58,560 bases of DNA from DASXTW01 sp046726275 (lineage in GTDB: Bacteria; Actinomycetota; UBA4738). The stretch is taken from assembly GCA_046726275.1 (NCBI GenBank), contig JBKPAF010000021.1, positions 1-58,560 on the forward strand, given 5' to 3'. This document shows, piece after piece, positions 7,765 through 15,130 of this stretch (position 1 is its first letter; each line of letters starts with the position of its first letter). The position numbers were made by a program, and so were the translations under genes. Below the pieces are notes generated by a model, which worked only from the letters and a program-made list of their open reading frames with translations, ran no database searches and was not told where the DNA came from.

Positions 7765-8550
7765 ATGGGAGAGGTCAAGGACTATCCGAACGGAACCTTC
7801 TGCTGGATCGACCTTGGAACCACCGACGTGGCAGGGGCCAAAGCGTTCTACGGCGGCCTGTTCGGCTGGGAGATGGAGGACCTGCCGGCAGGCGGCGCGG
7901 AGACCTACACGATGTGCCGGCTCGGCGGAAAGGACGTCGCCGGCATCCATCGACACTCCCCCGAGGAAGGGATCGGTTGGAGCTCCTCCATCGCGGTGGA
8001 CGACGTCGATGAGGCGACCTCTCGGGCCGCAGCGCTCGGGGCGGAGGTGCTCGCGAAGCCCTTCGACATCCAAGGCGTGGCCCGGATGTCGCCGATCCGT
8101 GACCCGGCGGGTGCTGAGGTGACCCTGTGGCGGGCGAAGGGCCACATCGGCGCGGCATACGTCAACGACATCGGGGCGTGGGGTTGGAACGAGCTGGTTG
8201 CTGCTGAGATGAACGCGGCGAAGGACTTTTACCGTGAGCTGTTCGGATGGGAGGCCGAGGACGTTCCGGCCGGTATCCCCCGGGCGATTTTCACGCGCGG
8301 GAATCTCCTGATCGGCGGCATCCATGCCCCCACTCCTCCGGAGGATCCAGCGCCCCGTTGGACGGTTTCCTTCGCCGTTGCCGACGCGGACCAGAGTGTG
8401 TCCCGCGCGGAAGAGCTGGGCGGAAGAGTCGTGATGCCTCCCATGGATATCCAGATCGGCCGGTTTGCCATCGTCGCCGACCCCGCTGGTGCCACCCTGA
8501 CGTTGGCGGCCGTACCCGCAGGGCCGGTCCGCGGAGTCGACGGTTCCTGA
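7765..8550 (+). CDS. Tandem-domain VOC protein
   Basis: Two VOC domains, about residues 8-125 and 138-250. Each has the beta-alpha start (CWIDLGTTDVAGAKAFY and WNELVAAEMNAAKDFY) and a closing strand (RDPAGAEVTLWR and ADPAGATLTLAA). The layout is like mycobacterial CFP30B-type proteins, whose ligand is not generally known. It is soluble, 261 residues long. No clear Shine-Dalgarno precedes the ATG, so the exact start is a modest guess, but the domain begins at once. It is followed by a RAM-domain gene on the same strand. Confidence 0.88.
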   Translation: MGEVKDYPNGTFCWIDLGTTDVAGAKAFYGGLFGWEMEDLPAGGAETYTMCRLGGKDVAGIHRHSPEEGIGWSSSIAVDDVDEATSRAAALGAEVLAKPFDIQGVARMSPIRDPAGAEVTLWRAKGHIGAAYVNDIGAWGWNELVAAEMNAAKDFYRELFGWEAEDVPAGIPRAIFTRGNLLIGGIHAPTPPEDPAPRWTVSFAVADADQSVSRAEELGGRVVMPPMDIQIGRFAIVADPAGATLTLAAVPAGPVRGVDGS

Positions 8551-8655
8551 CGGGAGATACGGGCTGGCGACCCGCCCCCCGTGGTGTTGGGCGGCGGAAT
8601 GTAAGCCTTCCTCCGGGTGTTGCGGCCTTCAGGCGGAACGAGGGGAGGGACTCTC

Positions 8656-8946
8656 TTGCGGGCATACGTTCTGATCCAGACCGAAGTACCCGGGCAGGCA
8701 CTCGCGGAGAAGCTGCTGGAGCTCCCGGGCGTCCTGGCCGCCCAGGACCTGAGCGGCGCCTACGACGCGATTGCCCTGGCTCGTGCAGGTTCGACCCGGG
8801 ATCTTCGGGAGCAGATCTTGTCAGGGATCCTCGGGCTACCAGGCGTCACCCGGGCGCTGCCCGCGCCGGTGATCGGATCTCTGACCGAACGACCGGAGAG
8901 TCGGCCGACCGACCGCAGGTCGGATACCGGAGATCGGGCCGCCTGA
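8656..8946 (+). CDS. Stand-alone Lrp/AsnC ligand-binding (RAM) domain
   Basis: This 96-residue protein is a RAM domain without the helix-turn-helix of full Lrp regulators: RAYVLIQTEVPGQALAEKL, then GVLAAQDLSGAYDAI, then ILGLPGVTRALPAPVIG. Stand-alone RAM proteins form oligomers that bind amino acids and can modulate Lrp regulators; no partner is encoded nearby. The last 20 residues are charged and probably disordered. The TTG start has AGGGGAGGGA 5 nt upstream, which outweighs the earlier in-frame GTG/TTG codons. Confidence 0.8.
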   Translation: MRAYVLIQTEVPGQALAEKLLELPGVLAAQDLSGAYDAIALARAGSTRDLREQILSGILGLPGVTRALPAPVIGSLTERPESRPTDRRSDTGDRAA

Positions 8947-8958
8947 AGGTCGAACCGC

Positions 8959-9378
8959 TCACGCGGTCAGCAGGCCGATGCCCAGAGCGACCGCCCCTGC
9001 CGCCAGGGACGCGGCTCCGAGGTAGAGCAGGACGATGAATCCATTCGGCCTGGTCACGGCTCTTCCGGCCGAGGAGAAGAAGAAACCGGCCGGCATCAGG
9101 ATCGCCGCCAGGGGAATCGCTCCGCGGGCGAGCGTGGACGCGAATCCATGCAGGTCGGCCGCGTCGGCCAGGATCTGAGCCACGAGGGCGAGGATCACCA
9201 ACACGCCGGCGTGAGCGTGCCCAGCTCGGAAGAAGGCCGCCTGGAAGGCAGTGGTCGGTTGCCGTCCACGGACCACCCGGAGCATGAACGTGCCCCCGTA
9301 TTCGACCGCGACGATGGTCAGCAGGAGGATCCCCGCGGTGACCCGGGATTCCTCCGACAAAGTGACGAGAGCCTCCAT
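8959..9378 (-). CDS. Small four-helix membrane protein
   Basis: A 139-residue integral membrane protein with four predicted membrane spans: TAGILLLTIVAVEYGGTFML, HAGVLVILALVAQILADA, GAIPLAAILMPAGFFFS and FIVLLYLGAASLAAGAVALG. Polar signatures are FRAGHAHAG before helix 2 and SSAGRAVTRPNG before helix 4. I recognise no named function. The ATG has AGGAGG 7 nt upstream; the open frame upstream of it is not supported. It is convergent with the RAM-domain gene and lies downstream of an exported-protein gene on the same strand. Confidence 0.8.
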   Translation of the reverse strand: MEALVTLSEESRVTAGILLLTIVAVEYGGTFMLRVVRGRQPTTAFQAAFFRAGHAHAGVLVILALVAQILADAADLHGFASTLARGAIPLAAILMPAGFFFSSAGRAVTRPNGFIVLLYLGAASLAAGAVALGIGLLTA

Positions 9379-9490
9379 CTCTAGCCTCCTGGGTGAGGTC
9401 ACGGGCCCAACGCCTGCGACACGGGAGGATTTGAGCACGTCCCGTGGGGACGTGTAGCTCGAGGCGGTTGTCGAGGGAATGCGATATGAG

Positions 9491-9988
9491 TCAGGCGTTG
9501 TGGTTCTTGCTCTGGCCGCGCTTCCCAGCCTGGCCATGGGACTTGCCGTGCTTGTCCTTCCGGTCCTTGTTGTCCTTGTTGTTCTTCTCCACGGACTTCA
9601 TCGGCTTGCCGCAGGGACTGTGAGCGGCGACGACATGGGCCTCTCGGTCGGCTCCTTTCGCGTAGGCGCTGACATAGTCCCCGTGGGTCCAGTTCTCCTC
9701 GAGCGCGGCGGCCCCTGCAGGGAGTTCGCAGCTTTCATGGAACCGAGCGACGCTTCCTCCGTGCCGGCTCTGGCCCTCACCCTCGGCCGGTTCGGAGTCC
9801 TCCCTGGGCTCTGAGGTCTCAGATTCGTCGGCCCCGGAGGGGTGCTCTGAATCGCTCTCGGAAACGAGCGCCACGGTCGTCCGATTCGTCGCCGCCACCT
9901 TCATCGACGTCGCCGCGGAAACTCCCCCGGCGAGCATCAGCGCCGCCAGGAGGAAAAGTCCCACCGGGAACCGCGCTTTCCAGTCCAT
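9491..9988 (-). CDS. Exported protein, disordered, Lys-rich tail
   Basis: Residues 1-27 look like a Sec signal peptide (ARFPVGLFLLAALMLAGGVSA). A Ser/Glu/Asp-rich disordered stretch follows. Then comes a conserved-looking block, ENWTHGDYVSAYAKGA and HVVAAHSPCGKPMKS, similar to NHG-YVS/CGK blocks I know from other actinobacterial exported proteins. The last 30 residues are lysine/asparagine/histidine-rich (KNNKDNKDRKDKHGKSHG). The function is unknown. No strong Shine-Dalgarno is present; an in-frame TTG 18 nt upstream is an alternative start. Confidence 0.65.
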   Translation of the reverse strand: MDWKARFPVGLFLLAALMLAGGVSAATSMKVAATNRTTVALVSESDSEHPSGADESETSEPREDSEPAEGEGQSRHGGSVARFHESCELPAGAAALEENWTHGDYVSAYAKGADREAHVVAAHSPCGKPMKSVEKNNKDNKDRKDKHGKSHGQAGKRGQSKNHNA

Positions 9989-10134
9989 TGACACGAGTGT
10001 CGTCAACGCCGGGTTCGTGCTGGATAGGACGTTCGCCCAAACGGTTGCCCTCGCGGGTCGTTCGGTTGGCTTGAGTCGTTTGGCGGAAGGCGACCATGAC
10101 TTGATGTCTTCGCGCTGGGCTCGTCACCGGGCGA

Positions 10135-10140
10135 TATACT
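10135..10140 (+). promoter_or_regulatory. -10 box of the tRNA-Glu transcript
   Basis: TATACT lies 36 nt before the mature tRNA-Glu 5' end. Between them is a GC-rich hairpin (CCCCC/GGGGG around a GGGCC loop, 10149-10167), which would sit in the 5' leader of the precursor. No good -35 element is seen. Confidence 0.4.
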
Positions 10141-10176
10141 TGCCGCGCTGCCCCCGGGCCGGGGGCGCATGGGGTC

Positions 10177-10249
10177 GCCCCCATCGTCTAGCGGCCTAGG
10201 ATTTCGCCCTTTCAAGGCGGAGACACGGGTTCGAATCCCGTTGGGGGCA
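10177..10249 (+). tRNA. tRNA-Glu (TTC)
   Basis: A 73-nt cloverleaf with acceptor GCCCCCA/TGGGGGC, anticodon loop CTTTCAA (anticodon TTC) on a CGCC/GGCG stem, T loop TTCGAAT and discriminator A. CCA is not encoded. It is first of three closely spaced tRNA genes. Confidence 0.96.
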
Positions 10250-10264
10250 CGCGAAAGCGGATAG

Positions 10265-10340
10265 GGTCCCGTGGTGTAGCCTGGTTAAACACGCCGCCCT
10301 GTCAAGGCGGAGATCGCCGGTTCAAATCCGGTCGGGACCG
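10265..10340 (+). tRNA. tRNA-Asp (GTC)
   Basis: A 76-nt cloverleaf with acceptor GGTCCCG/CGGGACC, anticodon loop CTGTCAA (GTC), T loop TTCAAAT and discriminator G. CCA is not encoded. It lies 15 nt after tRNA-Glu and is probably cotranscribed. Confidence 0.96.
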
Positions 10341-10394
10341 CAGAGGCCCCCCTCGGGAGGTAACGAAGCGGCTGGCCCTCGAAAGGGCCCCCGA

Positions 10395-10467
10395 GGCGAG
10401 GTAGCTCAGTTGGCAGAGCACGCGGCTGAAAACCGCGGTGTCGGCAGTTCGATTCTGCCCCTCGCCA
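10395..10467 (+). tRNA. tRNA-Phe (GAA)
   Basis: A 73-nt cloverleaf with acceptor GGCGAGG/CCTCGCC, anticodon loop CTGAAAA (GAA), T loop TTCGATT and discriminator A. It lies 54 nt after tRNA-Asp. Confidence 0.96.
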
Positions 10468-10472
10468 CCCCT

Positions 10473-10622
10473 CTAGCCGGCCCGCTCCGGCTTTTCGAGG
10501 ATCTCATCAACGAGCTGCTTGGCCCGCAGCTTCGTCGAGCCCCACCCGACCTCTCGATTGCCGAGGAAGACGCTCCATCCGGCCTGGACCTTCTGCACCC
10601 TGTAGCCGCGATACCTGAACAC
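10473..10622 (-). CDS. Small protein or frame-displaced C-terminus
   Basis: This 49-codon frame reads like real protein (VFRYRGYRVQKVQAGWSVFL, then GNREVGWGSTKLRAKQLVDE). It lies directly after the stop of the larger gene at 10649 but in another frame. The frame is also open upstream through HELREKQDFSRR, so a one-base shift at ATGAACTGAGG would fuse it to the larger protein. As a separate gene its only start is a GTG without ribosome site. A single-base assembly error or a real frameshift is as likely as a separate gene. Confidence 0.45.
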   Translation of the reverse strand: MFRYRGYRVQKVQAGWSVFLGNREVGWGSTKLRAKQLVDEILEKPERAG

Positions 10623-10648
10623 CCGCCGGGAGAAGTCCTGCTTCTCCC

Positions 10649-11476
10649 TCAGTTCATGGACTCCCGGCTCATGGCGTCTGCCCACCTGTTCGCCACCAGC
10701 TGGTACAGCTCCGCCGCCCGGGCCATGCCCCCCGGCTCGGCCAGGGCCTCGACCGCCTCCTGGATCTCCTGGCCACCGTGGTCGTTGTCCAGCTCGTCCC
10801 AGGAGAACAGAGACGACACCCCCGCATAGTCCAGCTCGACCATGGACCCTGGGTGGAAGGCCGATAGCCACTGAGCCAGCTCCCGCACGAGTTGTGCCAC
10901 AGGTGCAAGCTCTGTCCGTCGGAGAACCTGCAGGGCGCGCTCGGCCCGTTTCTTCGCCTTGCCGATGGGCGTCCAGTAGAAGAGTCGGAACTCGCCGGGC
11001 CGGGTCTCGATGAGGCGGCGTTCCTCTTCTCCGACCAGGATGAACCACCGGACCGGCACGTGCCAGGGGCTCTGGAGCATGGCGGGTCCCACGGACGGAT
11101 CGCGACGCTTCAGCCGCGCGAGCTCCCTCGCTGCTCGTCGAGCCTCCGCCTCGGGCACGAACGCGTCGACCATCTCGGGTGGGGCGGACTCCCGGAGAGA
11201 CCCTCGCAACGACAGGATCCCGGCGAGGATCCGCAGCCGGGTCCGCCATGGACAGATGTAGTAGCTGCCGTCAACCAGCCGGATCTCCGCGTAATCCCCC
11301 TCTTCGGAGGCCAGCAGTCCGACATGCCCCTGCATCTGCGTGGCCTCGTCCCGATAGATCGGGCGCGGCGATGGTGGGGCCCCTCCGGAAAGGATGTAGC
11401 GCTCCCATATGAGCCGTTCCTCCTCGGTGTACGTCTCGAGGGGACGAAAGACCCGGAGATAGGCGCACGGAATCAC
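10649..11476 (-). CDS. Conserved-type hypothetical protein, 275 aa
   Basis: A soluble 275-residue protein that I cannot assign to a named family. It begins IPCAYLRVFRPLETYTEEER. It contains a Trp/Tyr-rich middle (DGSYYICPWRTRLRILAG; VRWFILVGEEER; FRLFYWTPIGKAKKRAERAL) and ends in a helical region (EIQEAVEALAEPGGMARAAE). The basic helix GKAKKRAERALQVLRR could contact nucleic acid, but this is a guess. The GTG start is preceded by TAGAAT with a 6-nt gap, so it is probably leaderless. The stop is immediately followed, one frame off, by protein-like sequence. Confidence 0.7.
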   Translation of the reverse strand: MIPCAYLRVFRPLETYTEEERLIWERYILSGGAPPSPRPIYRDEATQMQGHVGLLASEEGDYAEIRLVDGSYYICPWRTRLRILAGILSLRGSLRESAPPEMVDAFVPEAEARRAARELARLKRRDPSVGPAMLQSPWHVPVRWFILVGEEERRLIETRPGEFRLFYWTPIGKAKKRAERALQVLRRTELAPVAQLVRELAQWLSAFHPGSMVELDYAGVSSLFSWDELDNDHGGQEIQEAVEALAEPGGMARAAELYQLVANRWADAMSRESMN

Positions 11477-11482
11477 GGCCGC

Positions 11483-11488
11483 ATTCTA
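11483..11488 (-). promoter_or_regulatory. -10 box, leaderless type
   Basis: TAGAAT on the minus strand ends 6 nt before the GTG at 11476. No Shine-Dalgarno is present. Confidence 0.5.
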
Positions 11489-11682
11489 CGAGGGCCCCTC
11501 CGAGCGATACCACCCCGAACCGGGCGACCGGCAGATCCCGGCCTGCCCTCCCAATAGTGATGGGGATCACCAAAGCGGGCTGCCAGACGTCACGGTCGCC
11601 CGGTGACCCCGACCACCGACTCGGCCCCGGGGGTCGACGTACCTTCGTTCATAGAACGAGGACGAGCACAAAGGAGGTCGCG

Positions 11683-11862
11683 ATGTACGGATCGATGGGA
11701 CCGGATCTCACCAGGGCCCGCATCCAGGAGCGGATGCGTGAGGCCGAGGCGTACCGGGTGGCCCGGGGCACCAGGCACGCTCAAGCCGCGGAGCACCGAC
11801 AGATCGCCAAGCGGGTCGTGAAGACGGCACTCACGAGCCTGCTCTGGCCGGTCAAGCACTGA
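11683..11862 (+). CDS. Small basic protein, 59 aa
   Basis: Product of 59 residues starting MYGSMGPDLTRARIQERM. It is mostly one amphipathic, strongly charged helix (REAEAYRVARGTRHAQAAEH) and ends in a short hydrophobic segment (ALTSLLWPV). The ATG has a perfect AAGGAGG 5 nt upstream, the best argument that it is real. I recognise no family; a membrane-associated or nucleic-acid-associated small protein would fit. Confidence 0.65.
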   Translation: MYGSMGPDLTRARIQERMREAEAYRVARGTRHAQAAEHRQIAKRVVKTALTSLLWPVKH

Positions 11863-11883
11863 AGCCGCGCGTCGTCCGTTTGC

Positions 11884-11889
11884 TAGACT
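11884..11889 (+). promoter_or_regulatory. -10 box of the branched-chain catabolic operon
   Basis: TAGACT is preceded by TTTGC. Initiation would fall near 11896, giving a leader of about 75 nt that contains a 13-codon frame just before the dehydrogenase. Confidence 0.4.
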
Positions 11890-11929
11890 GCCTCCGCGCC
11901 ACCCGAGCCGATCACCCGGAGGCTTGCGA

Positions 11930-11971
11930 GTGAGACGACAGCCGACGTCGAAGGCGGTGGCACACATCTAA
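11930..11971 (+). CDS. Putative 13-codon leader peptide
   Basis: A GTG with GGAGG 7 nt upstream opens a 13-codon frame (VRRQPTSKAVAHI). It ends in TAA directly abutting the GTG of the dehydrogenase and in the same frame. The dehydrogenase itself lacks a good ribosome site, so translation may be coupled by termination and restart. The peptide has no run of regulatory Leu, Val or Ile codons that would suggest classical attenuation. Confidence 0.4.
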   Translation: MRRQPTSKAVAHI

Positions 11972-13072
11972 GTGTCAGTCTTCGACGCGCTCGAGGGCGA
12001 ATACGAGCAGGTCGTGTACTTCCACGACCCCCCAACGGGTCTCCGAGCCATCGTAGCCATCCACTCGACGACCCTCGGCCCGTCGCTGGGCGGAACGCGC
12101 TTCTACCCGTTCCAAAGCGAGGAGGAGGCGCTGCGGGACGTCCTTCGACTCGCCCGAGGGATGACCTACAAGGCGGCCGCCGCGGGCCTGGACCTGGGTG
12201 GCGGCAAAGCCGTGATCATCGGCGACCCGAAGCGCATCAAGTCCGAGGAGCTCCTCCGTGCCTATGGTCGCTTCATCGAGACCCTCGGAGGGCGCTACAT
12301 CACCGCGGAGGACATCGGGACCAACCGGGACGACATGGACGTGATCCGTCGGGAAACCCGCTACGTGACCGGGGTGGCTCCGGAGCTGGGCGGATCGGGC
12401 GATCCGTCTCCGGTCACGGCCTATGGAGTTTTCCTCGGCATGAAGGCTTGCGCGGAGGAAGCGTGGCAAGAGCACACTCTGGAAGGTCGGCGGGTCGCCG
12501 TCCAAGGGGTCGGCAAGGTCGGCTACCACCTGGTAAGGCACCTGGTTGAGGCTGGAGCCAAGCTCGTCGTCTCCGACGTGGACGTGGATACGGTCGCTCG
12601 CGCAGTCCGGGACTTCGGGGTGGAGACGGCGGATCCCGACAAGATCCACGCGGAGGAATGCGACATCTTCGCGCCTTGCGCGCTCGGCGGCATCATCCGC
12701 GACGACACGATCCCGGAGCTGAAGTGCAAGGTCGTGGCCGGCTCGGCCAACAATCAGCTCGAGCGATCCGAGCACGGTGAGGCCCTGGCCGAGCTCGGCA
12801 TCGTGTACGCGCCCGACTACGTCATCAACGCTGGAGGGCTTATCAACGTGGCCGACGAGCTCCAGGGCTACAACCCGGAGCGCGCCAAGGCTCGCGTGGA
12901 GTCCATTTATCGGACTCTCCGCGAGATCTTCCATGTAGCTCGGGACCGCCACATCAGCACCTCGTCCGCGGCGGATGCGTTCGCCCTCGAGCGGATCGGG
13001 AAGATTGGCCGGGTCCGTCTGTACTGGGTGCCGGGAGGACGGGGCTGGGCGAAGATCTGGGACAAAGGATGA
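11972..13072 (+). CDS. Leucine/valine-type amino-acid dehydrogenase
   Basis: A Glu/Leu/Phe/Val dehydrogenase of 366 residues that oxidatively deaminates branched-chain amino acids to 2-oxoacids with NAD. The N-terminal domain carries the glycine-rich TLGPSLGGTRF, catalytic Lys67 (GMTYKAAAAG) and Lys79 (GLDLGGGKAVIIGDP). The C-terminal Rossmann domain has GVGKVG (179-184). NNQLE and DYVINAGGLINVADE are typical for leucine and valine dehydrogenases. The GTG start matches the usual N-terminus of the family. The stop overlaps the next start (ATGA), so it is the first gene of an operon with the 2-oxoacid dehydrogenase complex. Exact substrate preference (Leu, Val or Phe) cannot be read. Confidence 0.92.
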   Translation: MSVFDALEGEYEQVVYFHDPPTGLRAIVAIHSTTLGPSLGGTRFYPFQSEEEALRDVLRLARGMTYKAAAAGLDLGGGKAVIIGDPKRIKSEELLRAYGRFIETLGGRYITAEDIGTNRDDMDVIRRETRYVTGVAPELGGSGDPSPVTAYGVFLGMKACAEEAWQEHTLEGRRVAVQGVGKVGYHLVRHLVEAGAKLVVSDVDVDTVARAVRDFGVETADPDKIHAEECDIFAPCALGGIIRDDTIPELKCKVVAGSANNQLERSEHGEALAELGIVYAPDYVINAGGLINVADELQGYNPERAKARVESIYRTLREIFHVARDRHISTSSAADAFALERIGKIGRVRLYWVPGGRGWAKIWDKG

Positions 13073-14151
13073 CCGAGACGGAACGTCCGTTCCGGGTCCT
13101 TCCCGTCGCTGGTGAGCCCCAACCTGACGCGTCCTCGATCGGGTTGAAGGAGAAGGAGCTTCGCGAGCTGTACCGGCTCATGGCGCTCTCGCGCAGGGCG
13201 GATCTCGAGGCGACGGCTCTGCAACGTCAAGGGGAGCTCGCCGTCTATCCCCCACTGATCGGCCAGGAGGCCGCTCAGGTGGGAAGTGCCTTTGCTCTGG
13301 AGGAATCGGACTGGATCTTCCCCTCATACCGGGAGCTTGCAGCCGCGGTCGTCAGAGGAGTGGACCTCGTCGAATACCTGCACTTCTACCGGGCCACCTG
13401 GCACGGGGGGACCTATGACGCCGGAGCCCACCGCTTCGGGATGGTGAGCGTCCCGGTCGGGTCGCAGATCCTGCACGCGGTGGGTTACGCGATGGGAGCG
13501 AAAATGGACGGGATCTCCCTCGCCACCCTGGTCTACTTCGGTGACGGGGCCACCTCGGAGGGCGACTTCCACGAGGGCTGTAACTTCGCGGCCGTGTTTC
13601 GCGCCCCCGTCGTGTTCTTTTGCCAGAACAACCAGTGGGCCATCTCCGTCCCCGTGGCCGCCCAGACGGTCGCCCCGATATGGAGGAAGGCAGAGGCATA
13701 CGGCTTTCCGGGCATACGCGTCGACGGCAACGACGTCCTGGCCGTCTACCAGGTGACCAGGGAGGCCGCGGCCAGGGCGCGGGAAGAGGGCGTCCCGACC
13801 CTGATCGAAGCGGTGACCTATCGGATCGGACCGCACTCGACGGCGGATGACGCCACCAAGTACCGGGCCAGCGAGGAAGTGGATCACTGGAAGGCTCTGG
13901 ATCCCCTGGATCGCTACCGGTCGTGGCTCAGTTCTTCAGGGGCAGCCGACGAGCACTTCTTCCGAGGGGTGGACGAAGAGGCGAAAGCGTTCGCCGCCAA
14001 GATGCGGTCTGGGGTGATCGGGTCCGGTCCCCGGCCGGTCGAGGAGATGTTCGAGTGGGTGTTCGCCGACCTCCCCGGCCACCTGGCCCGACAGCGAGAC
14101 GAGGCTCTCCGGTTCGCCGACGGAGCCGTCGAGGGGAAGAGCCGTGGCTGA
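13069..14151 (+). CDS. bkdA: Branched-chain 2-oxoacid dehydrogenase E1 alpha
   Basis: The thiamine-diphosphate-binding alpha subunit of a heterotetrameric E1, 360 residues. The ThDP motif runs from GDGATSEGDFHEG (GDG at 158-160) to QNNQW (NN at 187-188). HRFGMVSVPVGSQILHAVGY and RIGPHSTADDATKYR (phosphorylation-loop region) fit this family. It decarboxylates 2-oxoacids and passes the acyl group to the lipoyl arm of E2. The PDH alpha subunit is the main alternative; adjacency to an amino-acid dehydrogenase favours the branched-chain complex. It overlaps both neighbours by a few bases. Confidence 0.92.
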   Translation: MTETERPFRVLPVAGEPQPDASSIGLKEKELRELYRLMALSRRADLEATALQRQGELAVYPPLIGQEAAQVGSAFALEESDWIFPSYRELAAAVVRGVDLVEYLHFYRATWHGGTYDAGAHRFGMVSVPVGSQILHAVGYAMGAKMDGISLATLVYFGDGATSEGDFHEGCNFAAVFRAPVVFFCQNNQWAISVPVAAQTVAPIWRKAEAYGFPGIRVDGNDVLAVYQVTREAAARAREEGVPTLIEAVTYRIGPHSTADDATKYRASEEVDHWKALDPLDRYRSWLSSSGAADEHFFRGVDEEAKAFAAKMRSGVIGSGPRPVEEMFEWVFADLPGHLARQRDEALRFADGAVEGKSRG

Positions 14152-15121
14152 GGTCACGATGGTCAGGGCCTTGAACGAGGCCCTCCGCCACTCCTTGGCC
14201 GAGGACTCGCGGATGCTGATCCTCGGCGAGGACGTGGGCAAGCTGGGCGGGGTGTTCCGGGTGACCGAAGGCCTGCAAGACGAATTCGGTATCGACCGTG
14301 TCTTCGATACTCCCCTCGCCGAGGCGGGAATCGCCGGCGTCTCGCTGGGCCTGGCTCTGGCCGGATGGCACCCGGTCGCGGAGATGCAGTTCGATGGCTT
14401 CTCCTACCCGGCGCTGGACCAGATCATCAGCCACATCGCGAAATATCGGTTTCGCTCGCGAGGCCGGCAGAGCGTGCCGCTGGTCATCCGCATCCCGTAC
14501 GCAGGTGGGGTGGGCGCCGCGGAGCACCACTCGGAGAGTCCCGAGGCGTACTACGCGCACACGTCGGGGCTGAAGGTGGTCACTCCATCCTCCGCGGTGG
14601 ACGCCTACCACCTCCTCCGAGCCTCGATCTCGGAACCCGACCCTGTCATCTTCTTCGAGCCGAAGAGCCGGTACTGGTCCAAGGAAGAGGGAGGCCTGGG
14701 CGGCGATGGCGGGCTCCCCATCGGCAAGGCCCGGGTCGTCCGCGAGGGTGGCGACTGCACGATCGTCGCCTACGGGGCCATGGTCGCTCGGTCCCTCCAG
14801 GCCGCGGCCAGGGCAGCCGAGCACGGGGTCGAGTGCGAGGTGATCGACGTGCGCTCACTCGTCCCTCTCGACCTCGAGGGCCTTGCGGCGTCGGTGCGCA
14901 AGACCGGTCGCGCGGTGACGGTACACGAGGCACCGATGACCGCGGGCTTCGGCGCCGAGATCGTGGCCAGGATCGTCGAAGACGCCTTCGACTACCTCGA
15001 GGCACCCGTTCTCCGCGTGACGGGTTACGACATCCCGTATCCGCCCGCCACGATCGAGTCGCACTATGTCCCGAGCGTGGAGCGAGTCCTGGCGGCCGTC
15101 GATCGCGTCGTCAACTACTAG
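14144..15121 (+). CDS. bkdB: Branched-chain 2-oxoacid dehydrogenase E1 beta
   Basis: The beta subunit of E1, 325 residues, starting at a GTG that overlaps the end of the alpha gene by 8 nt. Visible are LILGEDVGKLGGVFRVTEGL (ThDP-contacting glutamate region), DTPLAEAGIAGVSLGLALAG, PYAGGVGAAEHHSESPEAYY and the C-terminal transketolase-like domain (CTIVAYGAMVARSLQA, then EVIDVRSLVPLD). It works with the preceding gene product and the E2 encoded next. No E3 (dihydrolipoamide dehydrogenase) gene is present in the window. Confidence 0.93.
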   Translation: MAEVTMVRALNEALRHSLAEDSRMLILGEDVGKLGGVFRVTEGLQDEFGIDRVFDTPLAEAGIAGVSLGLALAGWHPVAEMQFDGFSYPALDQIISHIAKYRFRSRGRQSVPLVIRIPYAGGVGAAEHHSESPEAYYAHTSGLKVVTPSSAVDAYHLLRASISEPDPVIFFEPKSRYWSKEEGGLGGDGGLPIGKARVVREGGDCTIVAYGAMVARSLQAAARAAEHGVECEVIDVRSLVPLDLEGLAASVRKTGRAVTVHEAPMTAGFGAEIVARIVEDAFDYLEAPVLRVTGYDIPYPPATIESHYVPSVERVLAAVDRVVNY

Positions 15122-15130
15122 AGAGACGCG

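Noticed and set aside
10145..10168. GC-rich hairpin before tRNA-Glu considered as a terminator
   Set aside because: It has no U run and sits between a good -10 box and the tRNA, so it is more likely part of the precursor leader.
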